A stretch of 64,000 bases of DNA from Dehalococcoidia bacterium (GTDB lineage Bacteria > Chloroflexota > Dehalococcoidia > Tepidiformales > Tepidiformaceae): assembly GCA_022827945.1 (NCBI GenBank), contig JAJEIT010000055.1, positions 17,075 to 81,074 of the forward strand, written 5' to 3'. Positions within the stretch are counted from its first letter, which is position 1. Each line of letters starts with the position of its first letter. Made by a program: the position numbers and the translations under genes. Below are positions 39,125 to 47,801 of the stretch, one piece after another. The notes below the pieces were generated by a model, which saw nothing but the letters and a program-made list of their open reading frames with translations, made no database searches and was not told the DNA's origin.

Positions 39125-39567
39125 CCCAACAACCCTCGTACGATCTCGCTGATGGCGCGGCCGTCGGCCCGCCCCTGGAAGCGCTTGACCAGCACCGGCA
39201 TCACCTTGCCGATGTCGCGCGGCCCGGAGGCGCCCGTCTCTTCGATCGTGGCCCGTGCCGCCTCCTCGATCTCCTCGCGGCTCGCTTCCTCGGGCAGGTA
39301 GCCCGCGAACGCCTCCAGCTCCGCTTCCTCGCGCTCCACCAGGTCGTCGCGGCCGCCCTTGCGGAACTCCTCGATGCTCTCCCGCCGCTGCTTCACCTGC
39401 CGCTGCACGACGACCAGCAGGTCGCCCTCGGCGAGGTCGTCGCCCGCCTCAATCTCCGCGTTCTTGATCGCCGCCGTCAGCATGCGCAGGGCAGCCTTGC
39501 GCGGCTCGTCTCTCGCGAGCATGGCCGCGCGCAGGTCGCTCTGGATGCGCTCCTTCAGCTCTGCCAC
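39121..39567 (-). CDS. GatB/YqeY-domain protein
   Basis: LKERIQSDLRAAMLARDEPRKAALRMLTAAIKNAEIEAG. Confidence 0.94.
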   Translation of the reverse strand: MAELKERIQSDLRAAMLARDEPRKAALRMLTAAIKNAEIEAGDDLAEGDLLVVVQRQVKQRRESIEEFRKGGRDDLVEREEAELEAFAGYLPEEASREEIEEAARATIEETGASGPRDIGKVMPVLVKRFQGRADGRAISEIVRGLLG

Positions 39568-39577
39568 GGGAAGAGGG

Positions 39578-39793
39578 TTACCGGCCCGAGCGGGCTCGCG
39601 CTTCCGCCCGAAGCTGCTTCTTCCGCAGCTTCCGCAGGCGCGCTGCTTCCTTCTTCTTGCGCTTCACGCTCGGCTTTTCGTAGTGCTGGCGCTTGCGCGT
39701 CTCCGAGAGGATGCCGTCCTGCTGCACGCGCTTGTTGAAGCGCTTCAGTGCAGACTCGAATGGCTCATCCTCGCCGATGATGATTTCAGCCAC
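39578..39793 (-). CDS. rpsU: 30S ribosomal protein S21
   Basis: [41 protein letters not shown]. Confidence 0.94.
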   Translation of the reverse strand: MAEIIIGEDEPFESALKRFNKRVQQDGILSETRKRQHYEKPSVKRKKKEAARLRKLRKKQLRAEARARSGR

Positions 39794-39888
39794 GTTGCTG
39801 GCTCACCACCCTTCGGGTGCGACTGCCGCCCGTCCGGACGGCGAGCGCTCACGGTACCACCCGCCGCCCGCTCGCGAAAGCTGCGGGG

Positions 39889-40359
39889 TCAGCTTCCCCC
39901 GCCGCCCCGCGCTTCCCGTACGCGCGCGTCCAGCAGCCGCAGCCGCTCCTCCACCCAGATAGCCGGGCGCTCGTTCAGGAACCCCGGCGACTCCATGTTG
40001 TAGCGGTCCTGCTTCGCCCGCAGCGAGCGCGCCGCCGCCGCGAACTCCCGCCTGCGCTCGGCGATGAGCGGCGCCAGCCGCCGCCACTCCCCCGTCGACC
40101 GCGCCCGTTCGACGAGCACCTCGTGCTCCCCCTCGATCGCCGCCAGCCGCCTCCTGTCGTCCTCGATCGTGCGCGCGAGCTCAAGCCACTCCGGCAGCGC
40201 CCCCGCGTTGCCGAGGACGTGGTGCGCGAGCCACAGGTCGCCCGCCAGGCGGTCCGCGTCGCGCAGCTGGAGCGGCGCCCCCTCCCCCGGGAGCCCCGCG
40301 AACACGCCCTCCTCGATCGCTTCCAGGATGCGGTTCTCGACCAGCTGCTCGAATCTCAC
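39889..40359 (-). CDS. DUF1992/DnaJ-homologue-C28-type protein
   Basis: QLVENRILEAIEEGVFAGLPGEGAPLQL. Confidence 0.8.
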   Translation of the reverse strand: MRFEQLVENRILEAIEEGVFAGLPGEGAPLQLRDADRLAGDLWLAHHVLGNAGALPEWLELARTIEDDRRRLAAIEGEHEVLVERARSTGEWRRLAPLIAERRREFAAAARSLRAKQDRYNMESPGFLNERPAIWVEERLRLLDARVREARGGGGS

Positions 40360-40393
40360 CCGTTTCCCTCGCCTGATTGCTCCGCCTAGCAGA

Positions 40394-40414
40394 ACGGGGC
40401 CGCGCGGGCCCCGT
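40394..40414 (-). terminator. Hairpin downstream of the bc-complex gene cluster
   Basis: ACGGGGC-CGCGCGG-GCCCCGT. Confidence 0.4.
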
Positions 40415-40441
40415 CCTGGTCGTCTCCGTTGGTGCAGGTCG

Positions 40442-40585
40442 CTAGTCGGCCGAGGGCAAGACCTTCGGCTGCATCAGCTCCATCTCGCGCTCGTCGACCT
40501 TCAGGTCGCAGTCGCCCGGCTTGATCACCAGCACCTCGATGCCGGTGTCCTCGTCCTTGTAGCGCTTCCCCAGCTGTACGGCCAT
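40442..40585 (-). CDS. 47-aa mini-protein, Cys-poor paralog of a small metal-binding (desulforedoxin/rubredoxin-like) protein
   Basis: MAVQLGKRYKDEDTGIEVLVIKPGDCDLKVDEREMELMQPKVLPSAD, translated by hand; not in ORF track. Confidence 0.7.
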   Translation of the reverse strand: MAVQLGKRYKDEDTGIEVLVIKPGDCDLKVDEREMELMQPKVLPSAD

Positions 40586-40598
40586 CGAATGTCCCCCG

Positions 40599-40718
40599 TT
40601 ACTTCTTCTGCTCGAGCGGCGTGTCGCCGCACTTCAGGTCGCCGTCGCCGCCCTTCGTCACGATGAACTCAGAGCCGCACTTCGGGCAGAGATACCGTTT
40701 TCCCGTCTGCGCCGCCAT
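40599..40718 (-). CDS. 39-aa mini-protein with CxxC...C, desulforedoxin/rubredoxin-like
   Basis: MAAQTGKRYLCPKCGSEFIVTKGGDGDLKCGDTPLEQKK, translated by hand; not in ORF track. Confidence 0.7.
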   Translation of the reverse strand: MAAQTGKRYLCPKCGSEFIVTKGGDGDLKCGDTPLEQKK

Positions 40719-40803
40719 CTCAGTCCCTCCTGTGTCGACGAAGTTCCGGTCGGGTTCGGATCGTAGGCACGCCCCTTCGGAGCGTCAATTTCGGGTGAGG
40801 GCC

Positions 40804-42543
40804 CTACTCGGTGACGAACACCACGGTCAGCATATCCGGGTGGTAGCTGCAGGTGATGCGGTACTCGCCCGGCACATCGAACGTGAACGTCCGCGTGACG
40901 CCTACGCCTTCAAAGTCCTCGCCTTGCTGCACACCGTCGATCTCAATGTTGTGCAGCCCCACCACGTTCTCGAAGGTCACCGTCGTTCCCACGGCCACCT
41001 TCACGCCTGTCCGGTTCGGCTCGCCGGCTTCACCGTCGGCCACCACCGTCCAGTCGTTGTCGTTGGCGAGGATGAGCACGTCGCTCGAAACCGCGTTCGG
41101 CTCGTCGATGACGATTGGGTCGGCCCCGCTGATGGTGTTGAAGGCGCTCGTCGAAACGACGTGCTCGACGCAGGCCGTGCCCGGGTTGATCTCGTCGGAT
41201 GGCGCCGCCCCCCAGGCGTCGGCCGGGAAGTGGAGCGACTTGCCGATGGGCACCACCGCGTCGGCCGCCAAACCGTTCGCCTCACCCAGCGAGGCCGCGG
41301 TCACGTTGCCGTAGCCCGAAGCCACCTGGGCCAGGTCGGCGCCTGCCACGACGTAGGCGTTGATCGTCGGCAGCGCGATCCAGACTTCGGTCGAGACTTC
41401 TTCGCCTGCGCCCAGCTCGTTGAGCGACCGCAGCGTGCTTTCGCCCAGGCCATGGGCGCTGGCGATGGAGAGAACGGTGTCGCCGAACTGCACGATGTAA
41501 CCCGTGCCGTCGCGAAGCGCGAGTTCCGTGCCTTCCGCGACGGCGGCGTCCTCGGCGAGCCCGTTGTCTTCCGCGAGCGCCAGCACGGGGATGTCGTGCG
41601 CGTCTGCGATGGAAGCCAGCGTGTCGCCCGCCTGTGCGGTGTAGGCCGTGCCGTTCGGCAGGAGCAGCTTGCGCTCGCCTGTCAGCGGGGTGTCGTCGGC
41701 GATGTCCCCCACGATCGAGAGCAGGAGCGGGTTCAGCGAGCGGATCTGCGCGGGCGTGATGCCATGCCGCTCCGCGATGCTCCCCAGTGTGTCTCCGGCG
41801 CTCACGCGGTAGGCGGCGCCTTCCGGCAGGCGCAGGGTGTCGCCCGGCAGCAACCCCGTCGCGATGTTGTCCGCGTTCGGGTTCAGCATCAGGGCTTCGT
41901 CGTCGCCGGAGTACGGCAGGTAGAAGTTCCCGCTGCCATCGACTGCGTACGTCAGGCCGTTCAGCTCGGCGATGAGGATGGCGCCCTCGACCTCGTCCGC
42001 CCCAATTCCGTGAGCCGCCGCGATCAGGGGCAGCGTGTCCCCCGTCACCGAGGCCGACGACTCGTGGTTCAGGTTGTGGGCGAACTCAACCGCCGCCAGC
42101 CAGCCGTGGTTCGTCGGATTGCCGTTCGCGTCGAACGTTTCCCCCTCAAGCGGCGCCGTCAGCAGCCGCACGAGGTGCTCGATCTGGTTCGCGGTCAGGC
42201 TGCCGCCGTTCGAATCGAGCCAGGCCGGCATCAGCGTGCCCGCCCGCCCGCAGGTCAGCGTGCGCCTGATCAGGTCCTGGTTCTGCGAGAGCACCAGCGG
42301 CTCCTGGTTCCGGAACGCGGCCTTGTTCAGCGTCAGGCCGACGCCGCCCTCGCCCCGGATGCCGTGGCAGGTGCGGCAGTTGTTCGCATAGAGCAGCGCG
42401 CCGCGCTCGATCGACTCGGCCTCAAAGAAGTCCGCCTGCCGCTCGGCGCGGATGGGCAGGTCGATCGCGGTGTACGCGGCGCAACCCGCCACGCTGATGA
42501 ACAGCAGCACCACGATCAGGAAGATTTGGCGCTGCGTGTTCAA
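40804..42543 (-). CDS. Cytochrome c - multi-LysM - cupredoxin fusion, secreted/membrane anchored
   Basis: N-terminal TM/lipobox-like SVAGC; CRTCH heme motif (42364-42378) with LMPAW; several LysM-like repeats (YRVSAGDTLGSIAERHGI, YTAQAGDTLASIADAHDI, YIVQFGDTVLSIASAHGL); C-terminal cupredoxin LHNIEI...CSYHPDM (40831-40851). Confidence 0.9.
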   Translation of the reverse strand: MNTQRQIFLIVVLLFISVAGCAAYTAIDLPIRAERQADFFEAESIERGALLYANNCRTCHGIRGEGGVGLTLNKAAFRNQEPLVLSQNQDLIRRTLTCGRAGTLMPAWLDSNGGSLTANQIEHLVRLLTAPLEGETFDANGNPTNHGWLAAVEFAHNLNHESSASVTGDTLPLIAAAHGIGADEVEGAILIAELNGLTYAVDGSGNFYLPYSGDDEALMLNPNADNIATGLLPGDTLRLPEGAAYRVSAGDTLGSIAERHGITPAQIRSLNPLLLSIVGDIADDTPLTGERKLLLPNGTAYTAQAGDTLASIADAHDIPVLALAEDNGLAEDAAVAEGTELALRDGTGYIVQFGDTVLSIASAHGLGESTLRSLNELGAGEEVSTEVWIALPTINAYVVAGADLAQVASGYGNVTAASLGEANGLAADAVVPIGKSLHFPADAWGAAPSDEINPGTACVEHVVSTSAFNTISGADPIVIDEPNAVSSDVLILANDNDWTVVADGEAGEPNRTGVKVAVGTTVTFENVVGLHNIEIDGVQQGEDFEGVGVTRTFTFDVPGEYRITCSYHPDMLTVVFVTE

Positions 42544-42561
42544 CGGGTCCTCCGCTGCCGG

Positions 42562-43155
42562 CTAGCCACTGTAGGGAACCGCCCGCTTCGGATTGGGAAC
42601 CGCCCCGCCACCGAGCGTCAGGCCGCGCGTGTTCACGGTGACCGAGCCGTCGGGATTGGACGTCAGCAGGAACGTGTCCAGCGGGCGAGGCGCCGGTCCG
42701 AAGACCCGCACGCCCGCGCGCGAATAGGTTGAGCCATGGCAGGGGCAGCGGAACCACCCCTGGATGCCGGGGAAGGCCACCTCGGCTCCGTCGAAGTCCC
42801 CGCGCCAGGGGACGGTGCAGCCGAGATGGGGGCACTTCCAGTAGAGCGCCAGCAGGCCGCCGGTGCCTCCCTGGTCGAGCACGTCGCCTTCGTTGCCGTC
42901 CAGGTTCACCAGCCAGAACTTGCCCTCGGTGATGCGGACGGGCTCGGCGCCCGGCTCCGGGATCTGGATCTTGGGGACCGTCACCGGCCGCCCGAAGCCC
43001 TGCGGGCTGCGCAGGTTGAAGAAGCCCAGGAAGAACGCGCTGAACGCGCCCAGCGCGAGCGTCAGGCCGGCGAACGCGCTCACCCGCATGAACGAGCGCC
43101 GCGAGACCTTGCGCGCCTCCGCCTGCCGTGCTTGCTCTACTCGTTGCGCTGCCAT
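42562..43155 (-). CDS. Rieske iron-sulfur protein
   Basis: YWKCPHLGCTVPW...FRCPCHGSTYSRAG. Confidence 0.95.
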   Translation of the reverse strand: MAAQRVEQARQAEARKVSRRSFMRVSAFAGLTLALGAFSAFFLGFFNLRSPQGFGRPVTVPKIQIPEPGAEPVRITEGKFWLVNLDGNEGDVLDQGGTGGLLALYWKCPHLGCTVPWRGDFDGAEVAFPGIQGWFRCPCHGSTYSRAGVRVFGPAPRPLDTFLLTSNPDGSVTVNTRGLTLGGGAVPNPKRAVPYSG

Positions 43156-43162
43156 CCGCTCC

Positions 43163-44053
43163 CTACTCCTGCCCCGGGATGCCTTCGAGCGTGCGCAGGT
43201 CCCACGGCCAGATCAGGTCCTGGCCGGGCCCGCGGAAGGCCGTTCCGATAACCGTCAGCATAAGGAAGACGCCCACAAACCCGCTCATCAGCGTGATCAA
43301 CGCGTCCCGGCGCGTATGCACCCAGTTGATCCTCCAGAAGAAGAAGATGAGTAGGCACGAGAACCCGACCATGAATCCCGTCGGGATGCCGATGTCCACC
43401 AGCAGCGTGGGCAGGTCGATCTTCTGGAAGGTGGTCACACCCGCGCCCGGACCCTCGTCCAGGATTTTCAGGTTGAACCACAGGTAGGGAATCGAGTCCG
43501 CCCACCCGGGCCAGGGGACCACCGACGGGTCCTTCAGCGCCGCCGAGCGCTCCAGGAACGCGAGGGTGCTGCCGCCCGAGAAACCGAACCAGTCCTTGGC
43601 CCAGAGCGCCGCTTTGCCCGAATTCCAGATGATGAGCGCCAGCGTGCCCCACATGCCCACGTTGAATGAGACCACGGTGTTCTTCACCGAGTTCACGTCG
43701 GCGAACCACCGCCCCTGTCCGTCCGTGGAGCGGTCGAAGTAGGGGAAGACCATCAGCACGATCAGCCACACCGTCGGCACCACGATGCCGGCCAGGGCCG
43801 CGTTCATGTGCAGCAGCAGCTCCTGCAGGTTCAGCAGGTACCAGGGCGCCTTCGCCGGGTCGTTCGTGACGTTCGCGTTCGCCTCGTCCAGGAGGGGCGC
43901 GTTCATCACGTACGAGAGCACGAACAGCAGGACCGTGAACAGCATCGCCGAGATGAACTCGACGAAGACAAGGTCGGGCCAGACCAGTACCTCTTCATCG
44001 CGAGCGCGAGGAGTGGGTCGGGCGGCCGGCCGGGCGACGACGACGGTAGCCAT
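43163..44053 (-). CDS. Cytochrome b/b6 C-terminal-domain (subunit IV-like) protein
   Basis: DPAKAPWYLLNLQELLLHM (PEWY-equivalent region), multiple TM segments. Confidence 0.88.
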   Translation of the reverse strand: MATVVVARPAARPTPRARDEEVLVWPDLVFVEFISAMLFTVLLFVLSYVMNAPLLDEANANVTNDPAKAPWYLLNLQELLLHMNAALAGIVVPTVWLIVLMVFPYFDRSTDGQGRWFADVNSVKNTVVSFNVGMWGTLALIIWNSGKAALWAKDWFGFSGGSTLAFLERSAALKDPSVVPWPGWADSIPYLWFNLKILDEGPGAGVTTFQKIDLPTLLVDIGIPTGFMVGFSCLLIFFFWRINWVHTRRDALITLMSGFVGVFLMLTVIGTAFRGPGQDLIWPWDLRTLEGIPGQE

Positions 44054-44072
44054 GCGTTAGCTCACCCCGCCT

Positions 44073-44825
44073 CTACAGCGGCCGCGCCAGGCCGCCATCC
44101 CGGCGAATCCGCCAGAAATGCACGGCCATGAAGATTGCCGCCAGCAGGGGCAGGCCGATGACGTGCAGCGTATAGAAGCGAATCAGCGCGTCCGGACCCA
44201 CCTCGAAGCCGCCGAGCAGCCAGAAGCGCGTCTTCGGGCCCAGCACCGGCGCCGAACCGGCGATGTTCGTGCCCACCGTGATTGCCCAGAAGGCCAGCTG
44301 GTCCCACGGCAGCAGGTAGCCGGTGAAGCTCAGGAGGAAGGTAAGCACCAGCAGGACCACGCCCACGACCCAGTTGAATTCGCGCGGCGGCTTGTAGGCC
44401 CCCGTATAGAACACCCGCAGCATGTGCAGGAACACGAGGATCACCATCGCGTGCGCCATCCAGCGGTGCATGTTCCGCATCAACTGCCCGAACTGCACGT
44501 TCGTCTGGATGTTCTGGATGTCCAGGTACGCCCGGTCCACGCTGGGCACGTAATAGAACATCAGCAGGATGCCCGTCACCGTCAGGCCCAGGAACATGAA
44601 GAAGGTGAGCCCGCCGAGGCAGTAGGTGTGCGTGATCTTTACGTGCGTGCGGTGGATGCGGGTGGGGTGCAGGTGCAGGAACACGTTCGTCGCGACCACC
44701 AGCATCTGGTTGCGCGGCGTGTTCGGGTAACCCGTACGGAAGATCGACCGCCACACGTAGTTGTGGAAGAGCTTGTCGTAGATCTGGTCGCCGAGCGTCG
44801 GTTGAGTGGGTTGTTCAACAGCCAT
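44073..44825 (-). CDS. Cytochrome b6-like N-terminal cytochrome b subunit
   Basis: [40 protein letters not shown]...[14 protein letters not shown]...[26 protein letters not shown] heme His pairs. Confidence 0.94.
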   Translation of the reverse strand: MAVEQPTQPTLGDQIYDKLFHNYVWRSIFRTGYPNTPRNQMLVVATNVFLHLHPTRIHRTHVKITHTYCLGGLTFFMFLGLTVTGILLMFYYVPSVDRAYLDIQNIQTNVQFGQLMRNMHRWMAHAMVILVFLHMLRVFYTGAYKPPREFNWVVGVVLLVLTFLLSFTGYLLPWDQLAFWAITVGTNIAGSAPVLGPKTRFWLLGGFEVGPDALIRFYTLHVIGLPLLAAIFMAVHFWRIRRDGGLARPL

Positions 44826-44828
44826 GGG

Positions 44829-44927
44829 CTAGCGCTCCCACCACTTGCCGAACAAGACCATGATTCCCAGGCCCAGGAACATCGTGATGAACACGAACAC
44901 CAGTTCAAGGAATTCGCCAACTTCCAC
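44829..44927 (-). CDS. 32-aa predicted single-TM peptide heading the bc operon
   Basis: VEVGEFLELVFVFITMFLGLGIMVLFGKWWER, GTG start, 3 nt upstream of the cytochrome b6-like CDS; not in ORF track. Confidence 0.55.
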   Translation of the reverse strand: MEVGEFLELVFVFITMFLGLGIMVLFGKWWER

Positions 44928-45003
44928 GGCCCCGCGCCCTCGCTGTTCCGTGCCAGCGGCCCAGGTTTGGCCGTGGCGACTTTGTGAATCCTGTAGCAAG
45001 CGA

Positions 45004-45032
45004 GTTATACCCCGCCCCCCCTAGGTGGTCAA
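45004..45032 (-). promoter_or_regulatory. Predicted housekeeping-type promoter for the bc-complex operon
   Basis: Minus strand TTGACC - 17 bp - TATAAC. Confidence 0.65.
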
Positions 45033-45078
45033 ACCTGAGGGCCACCCGCAGGCGCATCTTGAACGGCGCCCGCTTTCG

Positions 45079-45810
45079 TTACAGGCGCAGCCCGAAACGG
45101 AGCCTCACCAGCCCCCGCAGATCCTCCAGCGCCGTGCTGATGATGTGCACCTTCGTGTCCGGATCCTCCACCCACCGAACCGGCAGTTCTCCCACCCGAA
45201 ACCCCTGTTGCCGCGCCCGGATCAGGAGCTCCGTATCGAAGAACCAGGCGCGGTCCTCGATCCCCGGCACGACCGCGTCCACGGCCTGCCGGCTCACCGC
45301 CTTGAACCCGCACTGCGCGTCCGTGATCCGCAACCGCGGGAAGAACGCCCGGATGATGAGCACGTAGCTCCGCGAGATCACTTCCCGCTTAAGGGAACGC
45401 TCCGTCGCCGACCCGCGCGCCAGCCGCGAGCCGCTCACGACGTCGTAGCCGCGTTCCGTCACCATCCCGACCAGCTCCGGAAGGTGAGCCAGGTCCGTGC
45501 TCAGGTCGACGTCCATGTAGGTGACTACGTCCGCCTCGCTGCCCAGCCACGCCTCCCGCAGGGCGATTCCGCGGCCCTTGATGGTCAGCACGAGCGCGCG
45601 CACGCGTTCGTGCTGCGTGTCCAGCTCGCGCGCCAGCTCGCTCGTCCCGTCGTTCGAGCCGTTGTCCGCGATCACCAGGCGCCAGTCGTATCGGGGATGG
45701 GCGTCGAACAGGGCGAGCGTTCGCTCCACGCTCTCGCGCAGCACCGAGACCTCGTTGTAGCAGGGGATGACCACATCCACCGTCGGGCGGCCGCCACTCT
45801 GCGCGGTCAC
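45079..45810 (-). CDS. Family 2 glycosyltransferase (dolichyl-phosphate-mannose-synthase-like)
   Basis: VDVVIPCYNEVSVLRESVERT...VTYMDVDLSTDLAHLPEL...DAQCGFKAVSRQA. Confidence 0.92.
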   Translation of the reverse strand: MTAQSGGRPTVDVVIPCYNEVSVLRESVERTLALFDAHPRYDWRLVIADNGSNDGTSELARELDTQHERVRALVLTIKGRGIALREAWLGSEADVVTYMDVDLSTDLAHLPELVGMVTERGYDVVSGSRLARGSATERSLKREVISRSYVLIIRAFFPRLRITDAQCGFKAVSRQAVDAVVPGIEDRAWFFDTELLIRARQQGFRVGELPVRWVEDPDTKVHIISTALEDLRGLVRLRFGLRL

Positions 45811-45897
45811 GGGCCCGCTCCCTGGGTGTCGATCACAAATCCGGCGTGTCGCAGCTGCGTGCTCACGCCGTCCTCCGGGCCGGTTCCGGGAGAGGGG

Positions 45898-46155
45898 TTA
45901 CTCGGGACGCAGCGCCGCCAGCCGGCGCTTCGTGCGGTCGGCGCGCCCCGTGGGGATGGCGCCCTTCCGCGCTGCTCGGTCCAGCACCGAGTACGCGTGA
46001 CTCAGCGCCTCGCGGTAGGCATCGCCGTCGCCCGCAGCCGCGGCCTCGCGCGCCGCGCGCACCGCCGTCCGCGACTCGGACCGGTTGGGCCGGTTCCGGG
46101 AGCGGCGCTTGAGCGACTGCCGCCAGCGCTTCATCGCTGATTGCTTCGTAGCCAT
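45898..46155 (-). CDS. rpsT: 30S ribosomal protein S20
   Basis: MATKQSAMKRWRQSLKRRSRNRPNRSESRTAVRAA...YSVLDRAARKGAI. Confidence 0.9.
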   Translation of the reverse strand: MATKQSAMKRWRQSLKRRSRNRPNRSESRTAVRAAREAAAAGDGDAYREALSHAYSVLDRAARKGAIPTGRADRTKRRLAALRPE

Positions 46156-46206
46156 GGACGCCGATCGTAGGCGCGCCTCCGGCTCCGCGCAAAGCCAGAC
46201 CCCTAC

Positions 46207-46235
46207 TTGCCCCGTTTCCAAAGCTCTCGTATTCT
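46207..46235 (+). promoter_or_regulatory. Possible promoter upstream of rho
   Basis: TTGCCC - 17 bp - TATTCT. Confidence 0.3.
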
Positions 46236-46361
46236 GAATTTGCACTGGAACGAAGCCCGGCATCCTGCCGATGCGCTCACCAGGCACACCTCAGAGTCGA
46301 GGTTTCTCCGCAACCCCATCTCGCCCGTACCTGACGAGCACCGCTCGCAGCGGGCAACAGG

Positions 46362-47711
46362 ATCGTTGCCATCACACGCGCACCAGAATCCCCGCCGGCT
46401 GAAGAAGCCACCGTTCCCTCCGAGCGAGAGGACGCCGTCCCCACGCTCAACATCTCCGAGCTCGAGGGCAACACCCGTGGCGAGCTCATTCAGCTCGCCC
46501 GCGACCTCGGCGTCAGCAACGCCTCCACCCTGCGCAAGCGCGACCTCATCTTCCGCTTGCTCCAGACTCAGGCCGAGCGCCGCGGCAACCTCTTCTCCGG
46601 TGGCTTCCTCGAGGTCTCCGACGACGGGAACTACGGCTTCCTTCGCGGCGAGTCCCTCCTGCCCGGTCCCCACGACATCTACGTCTCCCAGTCCAACCTG
46701 CGCCGCTTCGCGCTCCGCCCCGGCGACTACGTCACCGGCCAGATTCGCGCCCCGCGCGACAACGAGAAGTACTACGGCCTGCTCAAGGTCGAGGCCGTTA
46801 ACGGGCTGGACCCCGAGGCGGCAAAGCGGCGCCCCTTCTTCGAGAACCTGACGGCGGTCTTCCCCAAGGAACAGCTCGTCCTCGAAACCACCCCCGACAA
46901 CCTGACCCACCGCCTCATCGACCTGATCGCGCCCATTGGCCGCGGCCAGCGCGCCCTCATCGTCTCTCCGCCCAAGGCGGGCAAGACGATGCTGCTCCAG
47001 AACATCGCGAACGGCATCACCACCAACCACCCCGACGTCCACCTCATGGTCGTGCTCATCGGCGAGCGTCCCGAAGAGGTCACCGACATGCGCCGCAGCG
47101 TGCGCGGCGAGGTCGCCAGCAGCACCTTCGACGAGCCCGTCGAGGATCACACCCGCGTCGCCGAGATGGCCTTCGAGCGCGCGAAGCGGCTCGTGGAGGG
47201 CGGCCAGGACGTCGTCATCCTCATGGACTCCATCACGCGCGCCACGCGTGCCTACAACCTCGCCCTGCCTCCCAGTGGCCGCACCCTCACCGGCGGCGTC
47301 GACCCCGTCGCCCTCTACCCGCCCAAGCGCCTTTTCGGCGCCGCCCGCAAGTGCGAGGAGGGCGGCTCTCTCACGGTTATCGCTACCTGCCTCATCGATA
47401 CCGGCAGCCGCATGGACGAGGTCATCTTCGAGGAGTTCAAGGGCACCGGAAACATGGAGCTGCGGCTCGATCGCAAGCTCGCCGAGCGCCGCTTCTATCC
47501 GGCGATCGACATCCAGGCCAGCTCCACCCGGCGCGAGGAGCTTCTCCTCGACGAGAGCACGCTCAAGGGCGTCTGGCTGGTCCGCCGCATGACCGCCATG
47601 ATCTCGCAGAACTCCCCCAACTCCCTCGAGGCGACGGAGCGCTTGCTCGAACGGCTGGGCCGGACCGACACCAACGAAGAGTTCCTTGCCAGCCTCCGCA
47701 CCGAGGTCTAG
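46362..47711 (+). CDS. rho: Transcription termination factor Rho; 5' end uncertain (no canonical start before 46557, conserved N-terminal domain encoded from about 46440)
   Basis: [47 protein letters not shown] Rho_N, then [43 protein letters not shown] Walker A. Confidence 0.93.
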   Translation: MVAITRAPESPPAEEATVPSEREDAVPTLNISELEGNTRGELIQLARDLGVSNASTLRKRDLIFRLLQTQAERRGNLFSGGFLEVSDDGNYGFLRGESLLPGPHDIYVSQSNLRRFALRPGDYVTGQIRAPRDNEKYYGLLKVEAVNGLDPEAAKRRPFFENLTAVFPKEQLVLETTPDNLTHRLIDLIAPIGRGQRALIVSPPKAGKTMLLQNIANGITTNHPDVHLMVVLIGERPEEVTDMRRSVRGEVASSTFDEPVEDHTRVAEMAFERAKRLVEGGQDVVILMDSITRATRAYNLALPPSGRTLTGGVDPVALYPPKRLFGAARKCEEGGSLTVIATCLIDTGSRMDEVIFEEFKGTGNMELRLDRKLAERRFYPAIDIQASSTRREELLLDESTLKGVWLVRRMTAMISQNSPNSLEATERLLERLGRTDTNEEFLASLRTEV

Positions 47712-47801
47712 AGGGGCGAGAACCCTGGCCAATCCTTGCCTTTCACAGCCGATTGCGGCACTTTAGGTCTTAGCATTCGACGCAATCGTCGGCGTGAGGG
47801 C

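Noticed and set aside
40621-42732. 703-aa plus-strand ORF
   Set aside because: Antisense to the LysM-cytochrome gene, which has heme and copper motifs on the minus strand.
44928-45078. Possible tRNA or structured RNA in the gap before the bc operon
   Set aside because: No cloverleaf or TpsiC-like sequence could be found; the gap is explained by a promoter plus short leader.
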